Below, piece by piece: positions 24,425 through 32,860 of a stretch of DNA of 64,000 nucleotides. The notes under the pieces are model-generated. The model was not told the origin of the DNA, made no database searches, and was given only the letters and a program-made list of their open reading frames with translations. Each line of letters starts with the position of its first letter. Within the stretch, counting starts at the first letter, position 1. The DNA comes from Streptomyces gelaticus (lineage in GTDB: Bacteria; Actinomycetota; Actinomycetes; Streptomycetales; Streptomycetaceae), in the NCBI RefSeq assembly GCF_014649535.1, contig NZ_BMTF01000013.1, forward strand, positions 124,001-188,000, given 5' to 3'. Position numbers and translations under genes: made by a program.

Positions 24425-25138
24425 ATGACAAGTGACCTTCCGGAGATGCGTGCCTCCGATGCCGAGCGCGAGCGCGTCGCCGAGACCCTGCGCGAGGCGG
24501 TTGCCGAGGGCCGGCTGGAGATGGCGGAGTTCGAGCAGCGGCTCGAAGCGGCCTACACGGCGCGTACGCACGGGGAGCTGGAGCCGCTGGTGCGGGACCT
24601 TCCGGCGCCGGGCGCGGCGGTGGCCCCGGTGGGTGCGGCTGTGGCGCGGACCGGATCGCAGAAGCGGTGGGCGGACCGGATCGGCAAGCCCGCCACGTCG
24701 AGCGGCGCGTTCGCGATCTGGGGCGGCTTCGGCCGCCGGGGGAACTGGACGGTGGGCAGGAAGTTCACCGCGTTCGCGATGTGGGGCGGCGGTGAGATCG
24801 ATCTGCGCGAGGCGAACTTCGAGGACCGCGAGGTGGTCGTCCGCTGTTTCGCGGTCATGGGCGGTATGCAGGTGACGGTTCCGCCGGAGCTGAATGTCGA
24901 GGTCAAGGGCATCGGCATCATGGGCGGCTTCGGGGAGCGTCCGAAGGACGACGGCATTCCGTCGCCGGACGCCCCGCGGGTGCGGATCACCGGGCTGGCG
25001 TTGCTGGGTGGCGTCGGGGTGGAGCGCAAGCGGAGCAAGGCGGAGAGGCAGCGGATGAAGGACGCGGAGCTGGAGCGGCTGCGGGAGCTGGACCGGGAGC
25101 GCGGGCGCGGACGGCTGGAGAAGGGGTTGTCGGACTGA
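24425..25138 (+). CDS. DUF1707 domain-containing protein
   Basis: A 237-residue protein. The first 55 residues, MRASDAERERVAETLREAVAEGRLEMAEFEQRLEAAYTARTHGEL, match DUF1707, a short helical domain very common in actinobacteria. The following region has repeated Gly-rich beta strands (AIWGGFGRRG, AMWGGGEID, AVMGGMQVTVP, GIMGGFG), resembling the DUF2154/LiaF-type C-terminal domain, and the end is a charged Arg/Glu coiled helix. A TAGGCT box 7 nt before ATG 24425 suggests a leaderless message. No membrane segment. Function unknown; LiaF-like proteins act in envelope-stress sensing. Confidence 0.85.
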   Translation: MTSDLPEMRASDAERERVAETLREAVAEGRLEMAEFEQRLEAAYTARTHGELEPLVRDLPAPGAAVAPVGAAVARTGSQKRWADRIGKPATSSGAFAIWGGFGRRGNWTVGRKFTAFAMWGGGEIDLREANFEDREVVVRCFAVMGGMQVTVPPELNVEVKGIGIMGGFGERPKDDGIPSPDAPRVRITGLALLGGVGVERKRSKAERQRMKDAELERLRELDRERGRGRLEKGLSD

Positions 25139-25168
25139 GCGGCGCGGCGCCCCGGGAGCATCCCGGGC

Positions 25169-25259
25169 GCCACGCGTCAGAGCCACGCGTCAGAGCCACG
25201 CGTCAGAGCCACGCGTCAGAGCCACGCGTCAGAGCCACGCGTCAGACCTGCCCGTCAGA
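25169..25259. repeat. 13-bp tandem repeat, six perfect copies plus one degenerate
   Basis: GCCACGCGTCAGA repeats exactly six times (25169-25246), then a diverged copy CCTGCCCGTCAGA (25247-25259) holds the TGA stop of the minus-strand SGNH hydrolase. Read on that strand, every unit contains TGA. The array fills the gap between two convergent genes. Confidence 0.95.
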
Positions 25260-26499
25260 GCTGGTCGGAACCGGGCTGTTCGGGCGCCAGCTCCGTCAGG
25301 TCCGCCAGTGAGCCCAGGAGCCGGTAGCCCGCGTCGTTCAGATGGAGGTGGTCGCCGCTGTCCCAGGCCGGGTGGAGCCGGGTCGGGCGGTGGGGGTCAC
25401 GGGCCGCCGCGTCGAAGTCGATGACGTGGTCGAAGATCCCGCCGGTCCGGATCAGCGTGTTGACCTGTTCCCGTACGGCGTCGCGTGCGGGTGTCCAGGT
25501 GCGGTACCCCTCGTACGGCATCAGCGTCGCTCCGACGACCCGCAGCCCGTCCGCGTGGGCGCGCTGTGTCAGGGACCGCAGGGCGTCCGCGATGCGCCGG
25601 GGGTCGGTCTCCTGGGGGGACTGCTGCACATCGTTGATGCCGAGTGCGATGACGACGGTCTGCACTCCGGCGATGTCCAGTACGTCGCGGTCGAAGCGGG
25701 CACCGGCCCGTACGCCGCTTCCGTCGCGCAGGATCCGGTTGCCGGCGATGCCCGCGTTGGCCACCCCGTACCGGCCGTGCAGCCGGTCGGCGAGCACGTC
25801 GGGCCAGCGGCTGTTCGTGTCGAGGGTGGAGCCGGTGCCCGCGGTGAGCGAGTCGCCGATCACGGCGATCGTTCCGGCGGCGGTCCGGGTGTGCACGTCG
25901 ACGGCGGTGAGGTAGCGCCAGTCCTCGGTCCGCCGGGTGCCCCACGCGGTGTCCACGTACGACGTCTGGTGGCTGCGCCCGTGGAGGGTGACGGGTCCCT
26001 CGGCGGTGGGGGTGCGCAGGGTGACCACCAGATCGGAATCGGCGGCGACCGGGACGGCGACGGGGTCGCTGACGACCTGCCCGCCGGCCGCGACGGTCAC
26101 GCGGTCGGCGCCCCGGAAGGTCACGGGACGGCTGCTCACGGTGGCGCGCTCCACGACCAGGGGACGGGTGCCGAAGACATTGGAGAGGGTGATGCGGGCC
26201 GCGTCGCCGCCGATGCTGGTGTGTACGACGTTACGGATGGTGCGCCGGTGCAGAGCGCTGCCGTCGGAGGAGTCGGTCACCCCGGCGACGGGTGCGGCAG
26301 CCCAGGTGGCGGCCCAGAGGCCGGTGGAGTGGGCGGGGGCGGCGGGCGTTCGGGCCACGGAGCGCGGGTCGGGTGCGGTGACCGACTGCGGCCGGGAGCC
26401 GGAGAACAGCAGGGGGCCGGCGAACGCCACCGCGGCGGCGAGCGCGGCGGTGCCCGCCACGAGGGCGATGAGCAGGGCGTACCCCTGGCGCCTGGGCAT
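25255..26499 (-). CDS. Secreted SGNH/GDSL-family hydrolase
   Basis: A 414-residue esterase/lipase-type enzyme exported through an N-terminal membrane or signal segment (YALLIALVAGTAALAAAVAFAG). After a beta-rich N-terminal region, the SGNH blocks are clear: block I IGDSLTAGTGS with the nucleophilic Ser, block III GINDVQQ, and block V SGDHLHLNDAGY with the catalytic Asp-His. ATG 26499 follows AGGAGA by 9 nt; ATG 26517 has no ribosome site. The substrate is unknown; homologues act on esters of polysaccharides or lipids. The stop codon sits inside the 13-bp repeat array. Confidence 0.9.
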   Translation of the reverse strand: MPRRQGYALLIALVAGTAALAAAVAFAGPLLFSGSRPQSVTAPDPRSVARTPAAPAHSTGLWAATWAAAPVAGVTDSSDGSALHRRTIRNVVHTSIGGDAARITLSNVFGTRPLVVERATVSSRPVTFRGADRVTVAAGGQVVSDPVAVPVAADSDLVVTLRTPTAEGPVTLHGRSHQTSYVDTAWGTRRTEDWRYLTAVDVHTRTAAGTIAVIGDSLTAGTGSTLDTNSRWPDVLADRLHGRYGVANAGIAGNRILRDGSGVRAGARFDRDVLDIAGVQTVVIALGINDVQQSPQETDPRRIADALRSLTQRAHADGLRVVGATLMPYEGYRTWTPARDAVREQVNTLIRTGGIFDHVIDFDAAARDPHRPTRLHPAWDSGDHLHLNDAGYRLLGSLADLTELAPEQPGSDQL

Positions 26500-26644
26500 G
26501 GGCGGTGTTCTCCTCATGATCAATCGGACTGATCCCATGATGGGGCAGGGCCCGGGGAACTCGAGACGTGGCCCGGGAGTAGGTCAGGCAGGGACAATGC
26601 GTACGGGACACCGGGGGCGAGGCGTACGCGGACGGGTGGAGCGG

Positions 26645-28027
26645 ATGGAACGGATCGATCGGACCGGCCCCGGGGAGCCGGGGGCGCGGCAGCAGGAGCG
26701 TGCCGGGGAGCAGGCGGTGGGTGCGGCCCGCCCCGTACCCGGTGGCCGGTCTGCCCCGCTCGCCTCGTTCGCGTACACCGCGGCCGACGAGGAGAAGCGG
26801 CGCGGGGTGCGCCGGATGAAGACCACGGCCACGGGTCTCCTCCTGCTGGTCGCGCTGGTGTACGTCCTCGCCACCTGGGCGAAGAGTGCGGGTGTGGGCG
26901 GCTGGCCGGGCTTCGTCGCCGCGGCCGCCGAGGCGGGGATGGTGGGTGCGCTGGCCGACTGGTTCGCCGTCACGGCGCTGTTCAAGCGTCCGCTCGGCCT
27001 GCCGATTCCGCACACCGCCATCATTCCCACCAAGAAGGACCAGCTCGGGGCCTCCCTGGGTTCCTTCGTCGGCGAGAATTTTCTCTCCGGCGACGTCGTA
27101 CGGGGCCGGATCCACGCGCTCGGTGTCGGTGGCCGTCTCGGTTCCTGGCTGGCCGAGCCGGAGCACGCGGACCGGGTCACCGCCGAGCTGTCGACCGCGT
27201 TGCGCGGTGCGCTGAGGGTGCTGCGGGATTCCGATGTGCAGGCCGTGGTGGGTGAGGCGATCACCCGGCGGGCCAATGCGGCGGAGATCGGGCCCGGTCT
27301 CGGCAAGATGCTGGAGAAGATCGTCGCCGACGGCGGCCACCGCAAGATGGTGGACCTGATCTGTGTACGCGCCCACGACTGGCTGGTGCTGCACGGCGAT
27401 TCGGTGATGGAAGCGGTGCAGGGCGGGGCTCCGGGCTGGACGCCGAGGTTCGTCGACAAGCGGGTGGGGGAGCGGGTCTACAAGGAGCTGCTGCGCTTCG
27501 TCACGGAGATGCGGGACATGCCGGGACACCCGGCGCGCGCTTCGATCGACACCTTCCTGACGGACTTCGCGGCCGACCTCCAGACGGACTCGGACACCCG
27601 GGCGCGGGTGGAGCGGCTGAAGGCGGAGATCCTGGGACGCGGCGAGGTCCAGGACGTCATCGCCTCGGCCTGGTCCTCCGTACGCACGATGATCATCGCG
27701 GCGGCGGAGGACGAGCAGAGCGAGCTGCGGCTGCGGGCGCGCGCCTCGCTGATGGCGCTGGGGGCGCGCCTGGCGTCCGACAGCCGGCTCCGGGCGAAGC
27801 TGGACGGCTGGCTGGAGGACGCGGCGGTCTACGTCGTCACGACGTACCGCGCGGAGATCACCTCGCTGATCAGTGACACGGTCGCGAGCTGGGACGCGGA
27901 TCAGACGTCGAGGAAGATCGAGGCGCACATCGGCCGCGACCTGCAGTTCATCCGGATCAACGGCACGGTCGTGGGTGCGCTGGCGGGGCTGCTGATCTAC
28001 ACGGTGTCGTGGGCGCTGGGGGCGTAG
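26645..28027 (+). CDS. DUF445 family membrane protein
   Basis: A 460-residue protein of the DUF445 (YjiN-like) family. An N-terminal cytoplasmic stretch of about 60 residues leads to a hydrophobic segment (TGLLLLVALVYVLATWA), then the family signature AAAEAGMVGALADWFAVTALFKRPLGLPIPHTAIIPTKK, a long helical domain and a C-terminal membrane segment (GALAGLLIYTVSWALGA). ATG 26645 has GGTGGAG just upstream; GTG 26636 is possible. The function of the family is not established. It ends at a perfect terminator shared with a convergent gene. Confidence 0.88.
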   Translation: MERIDRTGPGEPGARQQERAGEQAVGAARPVPGGRSAPLASFAYTAADEEKRRGVRRMKTTATGLLLLVALVYVLATWAKSAGVGGWPGFVAAAAEAGMVGALADWFAVTALFKRPLGLPIPHTAIIPTKKDQLGASLGSFVGENFLSGDVVRGRIHALGVGGRLGSWLAEPEHADRVTAELSTALRGALRVLRDSDVQAVVGEAITRRANAAEIGPGLGKMLEKIVADGGHRKMVDLICVRAHDWLVLHGDSVMEAVQGGAPGWTPRFVDKRVGERVYKELLRFVTEMRDMPGHPARASIDTFLTDFAADLQTDSDTRARVERLKAEILGRGEVQDVIASAWSSVRTMIIAAAEDEQSELRLRARASLMALGARLASDSRLRAKLDGWLEDAAVYVVTTYRAEITSLISDTVASWDADQTSRKIEAHIGRDLQFIRINGTVVGALAGLLIYTVSWALGA

Positions 28028-28047
28028 CGGGGCCTGGGGCGGAGAAT

Positions 28048-28074
28048 GGGGCGGGGCTCTCGGAGCCCCGCCCC
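28048..28074. terminator. Bidirectional terminator between DUF445 and a convergent membrane-protein gene
   Basis: A perfect 12-pair stem (28048-28059 with 28063-28074) and a three-base loop, between stops at 28027 and 28090. Confidence 0.8.
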
Positions 28075-28089
28075 TTCCGTGTTTGCGGT

Positions 28090-28419
28090 TCAGGCCGCCC
28101 GGCGGGTGACCGCCCACGACGCGGCGGCCATGCCGCCCGCCACGGCGAAGACGGCGGGCCAGGCGCCGATCTTCTTGGCCAGCGGGTGCGAACCGGCGAA
28201 CGCGGCGAGATACGCCGTGGTCAGCCCGGCGGCGGCGCGCGGCCCGGCCTGCCGGTTCCATTCGTACGCGGCGACGGTGCCCGCGGCGGCGAGGGCGGCC
28301 CCGCCCAGCGGTCGCTTCCTGGTCCACCGCGCCACGGCGTACCCGCCGATCAGCCCGCTCGCTGCCACTGCCGCTGCCGGAACCTTCGCCATCGCAGCCA
28401 CCTTCGCCTTCTCGTTCAT
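28090..28419 (-). CDS. Small membrane protein, unknown function
   Basis: A 109-residue Ala-rich protein with three or four short hydrophobic helices (VPAAAVAASGLIGGYAVA, PLGGAALAAAGTVAAYEW, AAAGLTTAYLAAFAGS, AWPAVFAVAGGMAAASWAV). The ends are basic. ATG 28419 is the only sensible start and is preceded by a weak purine stretch. No family is recognisable by eye. It is convergent with DUF445 and divergent from the following MFS gene. Confidence 0.68.
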   Translation of the reverse strand: MNEKAKVAAMAKVPAAAVAASGLIGGYAVARWTRKRPLGGAALAAAGTVAAYEWNRQAGPRAAAGLTTAYLAAFAGSHPLAKKIGAWPAVFAVAGGMAAASWAVTRRAA

Positions 28420-28584
28420 GTGGTCCGGGCGGAGCCCGGGTCTTCGAGGCTAACCCGGCGCCCGGCATTACGGTCGCCGAGGGGGTGCACAAGCGTTTAC
28501 CCTGTGGGGGGTGAACGCGCGTGCACCCCTGCGTCGCTTCGCTCCCGCACCACGCCCCGGCCGCCGAGCACCGTACGGAGAGTC

Positions 28585-30087
28585 ATGCCCGCGGACATAC
28601 CCGCCCCGACCAGTGCCACCGACCAGGCCCCGCACCCCCGCTTCGCCGTCGGTGTGCTGGCGTTCTGCGGTGTCGTGGTCGCGGTGATGCAGACGATCGT
28701 CGTCCCGCTGCTCCCGCACATCCCGGCCCTCACCGGCGCGACCCCGGCCGCCGCGAGCTGGCTGGTCACCGTCACGCTGCTCACCGGCGCCGTCTTCACA
28801 CCCGTCCTGGGCCGGGTCGGCGACATGTACGGCAAGCGGCGGGTGCTCGTCGCCTCGCTCATGGTGCTGGTGCTGGGTTCGGTCCTGTGCGCGGTCAGCT
28901 CCCGCATCGGAGTGCTGATCACCGGCCGCGCCCTCCAGGGCGCCGCCCTCGCCGTCCTGCCGCTGGGCATCAGCATCCTGCGTGACGAACTCCCGCCCGA
29001 GCGGGTGCTGTCCGCCGTGGCACTGATGAGCTCGACGCTCGGCATCGGCGCCGCGGTCGGGCTGCCGGTCGCGGCCCTCGTCGTCGAGCACTTCGACTGG
29101 CACACGATGTTCTGGGTCTCGGGCGCGATCGGTGTCATCGACATCGTGCTGGTGTTGTGGTGCGTTCCCCGATCGCCGGTGCGCGCCCGTGGCCGCTTCG
29201 ACGCCCTCGGCGCGCTGGGGCTCTCCGGGGCCCTGGTCTGTCTGCTGCTCGCGGTCACCCAGGGCGCCGACTGGGGGTGGACCTCGGCCCGGACGGCCGG
29301 CCTGCTGGTGGCGGCCGTCGTCGTGGCGCTGTTCTGGGGTGCGTACGAACTCCGGGTGGCGTCGCCCATGGTCGACCTGCGGGTCTCGGCCCGCCCGGCG
29401 GTCCTGCTCACCAACGTCGCCGCCCTGCTGATCGGCTTCGCCTTCTACGCGAACTCCCTGGTCACCGCGCAGATGGTGCAGGAGCCGAAGGAGACGGGGT
29501 ACGGGCTCGGCGCCTCGCTCGTCGTCAGCGGCCTCTGTCTGCTGCCGGGCGGCGTGATGATGGTGGCGCTCTCCCCGGTCTCGGCGCGGATCTCCGCGAA
29601 GTACGGCCCGAAGGTCAGCCTGGCGCTGGCCGCCGGGGTGATCGGCACCGGTTACGTGGTGCGGTACTTCACCAGCCACAACCTCTGGCTGATCATCGCC
29701 GGTGCGACGGTCGTCGCCTCGGGCACGGCCATCGCGTACTCGGCGCTCCCGGCACTGGTCATGCGCGGCGTCCCGGTGAGCGAGACGGGCGCGGCCAACG
29801 GCCTCAACACACTGATGAGGTCGATCGGACAGGCCTTCTGCAGTGCGGCGGTGGCCGCGGTCCTCGCCAACATCACCTTCCGGGTGGGCGGCCGAACGGC
29901 CCCGACGCTCCATGCGTACCAGCTGGTCTTCCTGATCGCGGCGGGCGCGGCGTTCGCGGCGCTGCTGGTCACCCTGTTCCTGCCGGGCGGCCGGACACCT
30001 GCGACGGGTACGGTCGAAGAGCACCACGACGTCCCCGCCGACCGGGAGGACGGTGTGCCGACGATGCCGATCCAGGAGGGCGCATGA
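28585..30087 (+). CDS. MFS drug-efflux transporter (DHA2-like)
   Basis: A 500-residue major-facilitator exporter with about 14 hydrophobic segments. The loop 2-3 motif A is LGRVGDMYGKRRVLV, and motif C-like ALMSSTLGIGAAVGLPVAAL lies in helix 5, marking a drug/H+ antiporter. ATG 28585 follows CGGAG by 4 nt. The TetR gene overlaps its stop (ATGA), so pump and regulator are one transcript, with the repressor likely sensing the pump's substrate. The acidic C-terminal tail of about 30 residues is unusual but not conserved-looking. Substrate unknown. Confidence 0.9.
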   Translation: MPADIPAPTSATDQAPHPRFAVGVLAFCGVVVAVMQTIVVPLLPHIPALTGATPAAASWLVTVTLLTGAVFTPVLGRVGDMYGKRRVLVASLMVLVLGSVLCAVSSRIGVLITGRALQGAALAVLPLGISILRDELPPERVLSAVALMSSTLGIGAAVGLPVAALVVEHFDWHTMFWVSGAIGVIDIVLVLWCVPRSPVRARGRFDALGALGLSGALVCLLLAVTQGADWGWTSARTAGLLVAAVVVALFWGAYELRVASPMVDLRVSARPAVLLTNVAALLIGFAFYANSLVTAQMVQEPKETGYGLGASLVVSGLCLLPGGVMMVALSPVSARISAKYGPKVSLALAAGVIGTGYVVRYFTSHNLWLIIAGATVVASGTAIAYSALPALVMRGVPVSETGAANGLNTLMRSIGQAFCSAAVAAVLANITFRVGGRTAPTLHAYQLVFLIAAGAAFAALLVTLFLPGGRTPATGTVEEHHDVPADREDGVPTMPIQEGA

Positions 30088-30671
30088 CCAGTGGCCAGGC
30101 CACCGTACCGGCTCCGGCCCGGCCCGCCGCCGATCCGGGCACCGGCCGGGACGCGATCCTGCGCGCGGCCCGCCGGGCGTTCACCCAGCGCCCGTACGCC
30201 GAGGTCACCATCAGGGGGATAGCGGCCGACGCCGGGGTGAGCCCGTCCCTGGTGGTCAAGCACTTCGGCCGCAAGGAAGAACTCTTCAACACCGTCGCCG
30301 ACTTCGGGCCCGCCGCCGCGGAACTCTTCGACGCACCGCTCGGCGTGCTGGGCCGCCACATGGTGGTGACGCTGGTGAGGCGCCGCCGCGAACTGCAGTC
30401 CGACCCGCTGCTGCGCGTCGTCTTCTCGCTCGGCAACCGCGACGAGCGCTCCCTCCTGCGCGACCGCTTCCAGGAACAGGTCACCGACGCCCTGGCGGCC
30501 CGCCTCCCCGGCCGCGAACGCGCCCTGCGCGCCGAGCTGATCGCCGGCCATCTCCTCGGCCTCGGCGCCACCCTCAGCCTCCACCGCGGGGGTGCCGGCG
30601 CGGACGCCGGCCCCGAACACATCGCGGACCTGTACGCGCCCGCGCTGCAGTCCTTGATCGACCGCCCTTGA
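30084..30671 (+). CDS. TetR-family transcriptional regulator (pump-linked)
   Basis: A 195-residue regulator. The HTH reads TGRDAILRAARRAFTQRPYAEVTIRGIAADAGVSPSLVVKHFGRKEELF, a textbook TetR N-terminus with HFGRKEEL in place of the usual YFGSKEEL. The C-terminal ligand domain is helical. The ATG overlaps the MFS stop as ATGA, with CCAGGAGGG upstream, so expression is coupled. I did not find an obvious palindromic operator upstream of the MFS gene. Confidence 0.92.
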   Translation: MTSGQATVPAPARPAADPGTGRDAILRAARRAFTQRPYAEVTIRGIAADAGVSPSLVVKHFGRKEELFNTVADFGPAAAELFDAPLGVLGRHMVVTLVRRRRELQSDPLLRVVFSLGNRDERSLLRDRFQEQVTDALAARLPGRERALRAELIAGHLLGLGATLSLHRGGAGADAGPEHIADLYAPALQSLIDRP

Positions 30672-30982
30672 CCGGCAGTCCGTGACCGGCAGCCTCGACC
30701 GACGGGTGTCCCGGGGCCGGAGCACCCGGAGGACTACCGCTGACCCGCGGGCACCGTCACGGACGGTGGAGCCCCGGCACCGGACGGGTGGGGCGGCACC
30801 GTGCGCAGCGCGGCCTCCGCGCCCTGGCCGCGACCGGGAGCCGCGGCGTCCACCCGGGCGGCCGGGGCGACCGGGCCCCGTTCCCCGCCTCCGTTCCCCC
30901 TTTCCGGCTCCCGCACATGACACCACCCCGGTACGAGGCGGGGCGGCTCGTACCGGGGTGGGGCTCGCGGGGCGCGGCGGGA
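30672..30982. other. Intergenic region after the TetR gene
   Basis: About 310 bases with no supported gene. It starts with a short direct repeat, GACCGGCAG (30668-30676 and 30682-30690), and ends with the hairpin at 30923-30961. Otherwise I see nothing in it. Confidence 0.5.
30923..30961 (-). terminator. Terminator hairpin after a secreted-protein gene
   Basis: A 15-pair perfect stem (30923-30937 with 30947-30961), 21 nt downstream of the minus-strand stop at 30983. Confidence 0.8.
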
Positions 30983-31330
30983 TCAGCTGAAGAGGACCGA
31001 GCGCAGCTTCAGCCGCTCGGAGGCGTGGCCGCCGAGGGGCCGGAGGGTGAAGTAGTCGCCCTCGCAGTCGGGGTCGGTGAAGACCGTCGCGCTGGAGTCG
31101 GTGAAGTTCCACGGGGTGTGGGCGGGGTTGGTCGAAGAGGGGTCGGCCACATCGGGCAGGGTGATGCACATCCGGCTCGGCGGGTCGACGAGGAAGCCGA
31201 ACTGCGGCGAGCCGTCGAGGCCGGTGTAGGTGTACCTGAAGTCTCCGGTGGCCGCGCCGGCCGAGGTCGGCACGGCGGCAATGAGCGCGAGCGCGCCGAG
31301 GGCGGCAGCCACGGTGGAGCGAAGACGCAT
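30983..31330 (-). CDS. Small secreted protein
   Basis: A 115-residue exported protein: signal peptide of about 27 residues ending PTSAGA-ATG, then a beta-rich domain starting FRYTYTGLDGSPQFGFLVDPPSRMC. Two cysteines (in MCITLP and PDCEGDYF) may form a disulfide. Streptomycetes encode many such proteins of about 90 mature residues. ATG 31330 follows AAGGAG. No family function can be stated. Confidence 0.78.
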   Translation of the reverse strand: MRLRSTVAAALGALALIAAVPTSAGAATGDFRYTYTGLDGSPQFGFLVDPPSRMCITLPDVADPSSTNPAHTPWNFTDSSATVFTDPDCEGDYFTLRPLGGHASERLKLRSVLFS

Positions 31331-31528
31331 GGGAGGAACTCCTTGTACGAGATCGGAAACGCCGCAAGTCTCCGCTTCTGAGCTGCGGTTACTGCCGAAG
31401 AAGGAGTTCCGTCACCCGGACGGGAGCCGCTGAAACGGTTCTGCCGACGGCCAAGTGGGTCACGAGGCGGTCCCACCATGTTGACCGCGCCACCGCACCG
31501 GCCCGTCGCCAGGTTTTAGTGTGGCCCG

Positions 31529-32062
31529 GTGAAGACACAGATGATCGTGCTCAACGGTGGCTCCAGCTCGGGGAAGTCCGGGATCGCCCGGTGCCTTCAG
31601 GCGGTGTTGCCGGACCCGTGGCTGACCCTCGGCGTCGACACACTGGTCGAGGCGATGCCCGCGTCCATGCGTGCGTCGGACGCGGGCATCGAGTTCGCTC
31701 CGGACGGTGAAGTGGTTGTCGGCCCCGAGTTCCGTACGCTGGAGACGGCATGGATCGAGGGGGTCGTCACGATGGCCCGCACGGGTGCCGGGGTCATCGT
31801 CGACGAAGTGTTCCTCGGCGGCGCGGAGTCCCAGCAGCGGTGGCAGAAGGCGCTCGGCGGGATCCGGGTGCTGTGGGTCGGCGTCCGGTGCGAGAGCGCC
31901 GTCGCCGTCGCCCGTGAGATCGCACGGGGCGACCGCATCCCGGGCATGGCGGCCGCACAGGCGGACCTGGTCCATCAGGGCGTGACGTACGACGTCGAGG
32001 TGGACACGACGCGGAGCGAGTCCATGGAGTGCGCGCGGATCATCGCAGCCCACATCGGCTGA
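31529..32062 (+). CDS. Chloramphenicol phosphotransferase-like kinase
   Basis: A 177-residue P-loop kinase. The N-terminal LNGGSSSGKSGIARCLQAVLPDPWLTLGVDTLVEAMP fits the chloramphenicol phosphotransferase (CPT) family: P-loop GSSSGKS, and the Asp in GVDTLV that acts as catalytic base in the S. venezuelae enzyme. Later VIVDEVFLGG and ARGDRIPGMAAAQADLVHQGVTYD are also family features. A TAGTGT box 6 nt before GTG 31529 suggests a leaderless message. Whether chloramphenicol or another hydroxyl substrate is phosphorylated is uncertain; many homologues have no proven role. Confidence 0.87.
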   Translation: MKTQMIVLNGGSSSGKSGIARCLQAVLPDPWLTLGVDTLVEAMPASMRASDAGIEFAPDGEVVVGPEFRTLETAWIEGVVTMARTGAGVIVDEVFLGGAESQQRWQKALGGIRVLWVGVRCESAVAVAREIARGDRIPGMAAAQADLVHQGVTYDVEVDTTRSESMECARIIAAHIG

Positions 32063-32079
32063 CCGGGCCCGCCCCCAGC

Positions 32080-32170
32080 GGCGTACGCACCCGCCGCGCC
32101 CACTGACGTACACACCTGCCGCCCCCCCCACCGACGTACGCACCCGCCATCCCCACCGACGTGCGCTCTC
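32080..32170. repeat. Degenerate tandem repeat of about 25-28 bp
   Basis: Four imperfect copies built around GACGTACGCACCCGCC begin near 32080, 32105, 32133 and 32158. The spacing is 25, 28 and 25. It lies just after the CPT-like gene. A second low-complexity stretch of CTCGCGGCACC-like words follows at 32215-32275. Confidence 0.6.
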
Positions 32171-32280
32171 GCCCCCCACTGATCGTTTCCGGCCACAGCA
32201 CTGCACATCGCGGCAGGTCGCGGCACCTCGCGGGCCTGCTGCGCCACCTCGCGGCACCCCGCGGCATCGTGCCGCACGCA

Positions 32281-32760
32281 CTACGCGTCGCCCAGCTCCA
32301 GCTCGCCGACGACCTGATCCCCGCTCGTCTCCCCGGTCAGCCGGAACCCGAGCCTGAAGTAGAACTGCTCGGGCCCGTGTTCACCGGGGACCCAGCTCAC
32401 GGTCGCACGCGTCTGCCCGCGCCGCCGGATCTCCTCGCACACCGCCTCCACCGCGAAGCGGCCGTATCCCCGCCCCTGTTGATCGGCGGTGATGTTCAGC
32501 CGCCAGAGCCCGGAGCGCAGCCGGTCGTCGTTCGGGTCGTCCGGGTAGAACCGGACGCCGAAGAAGGCCATGACGAAGCCGACGAGCCGTTCGCCGTCGA
32601 AGATCAGCCGGGGCCAGGCGATGTCGGGGGTCGCGTAGGCCTGGGCCAGCGACCAGGCGACCGGCTTCACGAGCCCGTCCTGGTCGGGCCGTACTTTCAG
32701 TTGGCAGGCGGCCTCGACGTTGTCCGACGTGACCTCTTCCAGGCGCAGTGCTGAAGACAT
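32281..32760 (-). CDS. GNAT-family N-acetyltransferase
   Basis: A 159-residue acetyltransferase. The acetyl-CoA binding motif is LNITADQQGRGYGRFAVEAVCEEIRRRG (Q/RxxGxG/A as QGRGYG), and the C-terminal strand-helix FYFRLGFRLTGE completes the fold. GERLVGFVMAFFGVRFYPDDPN before the motif resembles the diamine/spermidine acetyltransferase subgroup. The acceptor cannot be fixed from sequence. ATG 32760 gives the family length. It is separated from the upstream regulator gene by a terminator hairpin. Confidence 0.9.
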   Translation of the reverse strand: MSSALRLEEVTSDNVEAACQLKVRPDQDGLVKPVAWSLAQAYATPDIAWPRLIFDGERLVGFVMAFFGVRFYPDDPNDDRLRSGLWRLNITADQQGRGYGRFAVEAVCEEIRRRGQTRATVSWVPGEHGPEQFYFRLGFRLTGETSGDQVVGELELGDA

Positions 32761-32797
32761 GCGGGCAACCTACAGACGGACACCCTGCCGCAACGAA

Positions 32798-32838
32798 CGA
32801 ATACCCGGTGCCGCCAAGGTGGTGGCACCGGGTATTCG
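32798..32838 (-). terminator. Terminator hairpin after the coiled-coil regulator gene
   Basis: A 15-pair perfect stem (32798-32812 with 32824-32838), 22 nt downstream of the minus-strand stop at 32861. Confidence 0.8.
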
Positions 32839-32860
32839 GTGAACTCCCCTTGTTTGAGGG

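Noticed and set aside
25169..25259. Possible CRISPR array
   Set aside because: The 13-bp units are directly adjacent with no spacers, and no cas genes are present.
28468..30027. 519-codon frame antisense to the MFS gene
   Set aside because: Arg/Gln/His-rich with no hydrophobic or conserved segments; the plus strand encodes a clear MFS protein.
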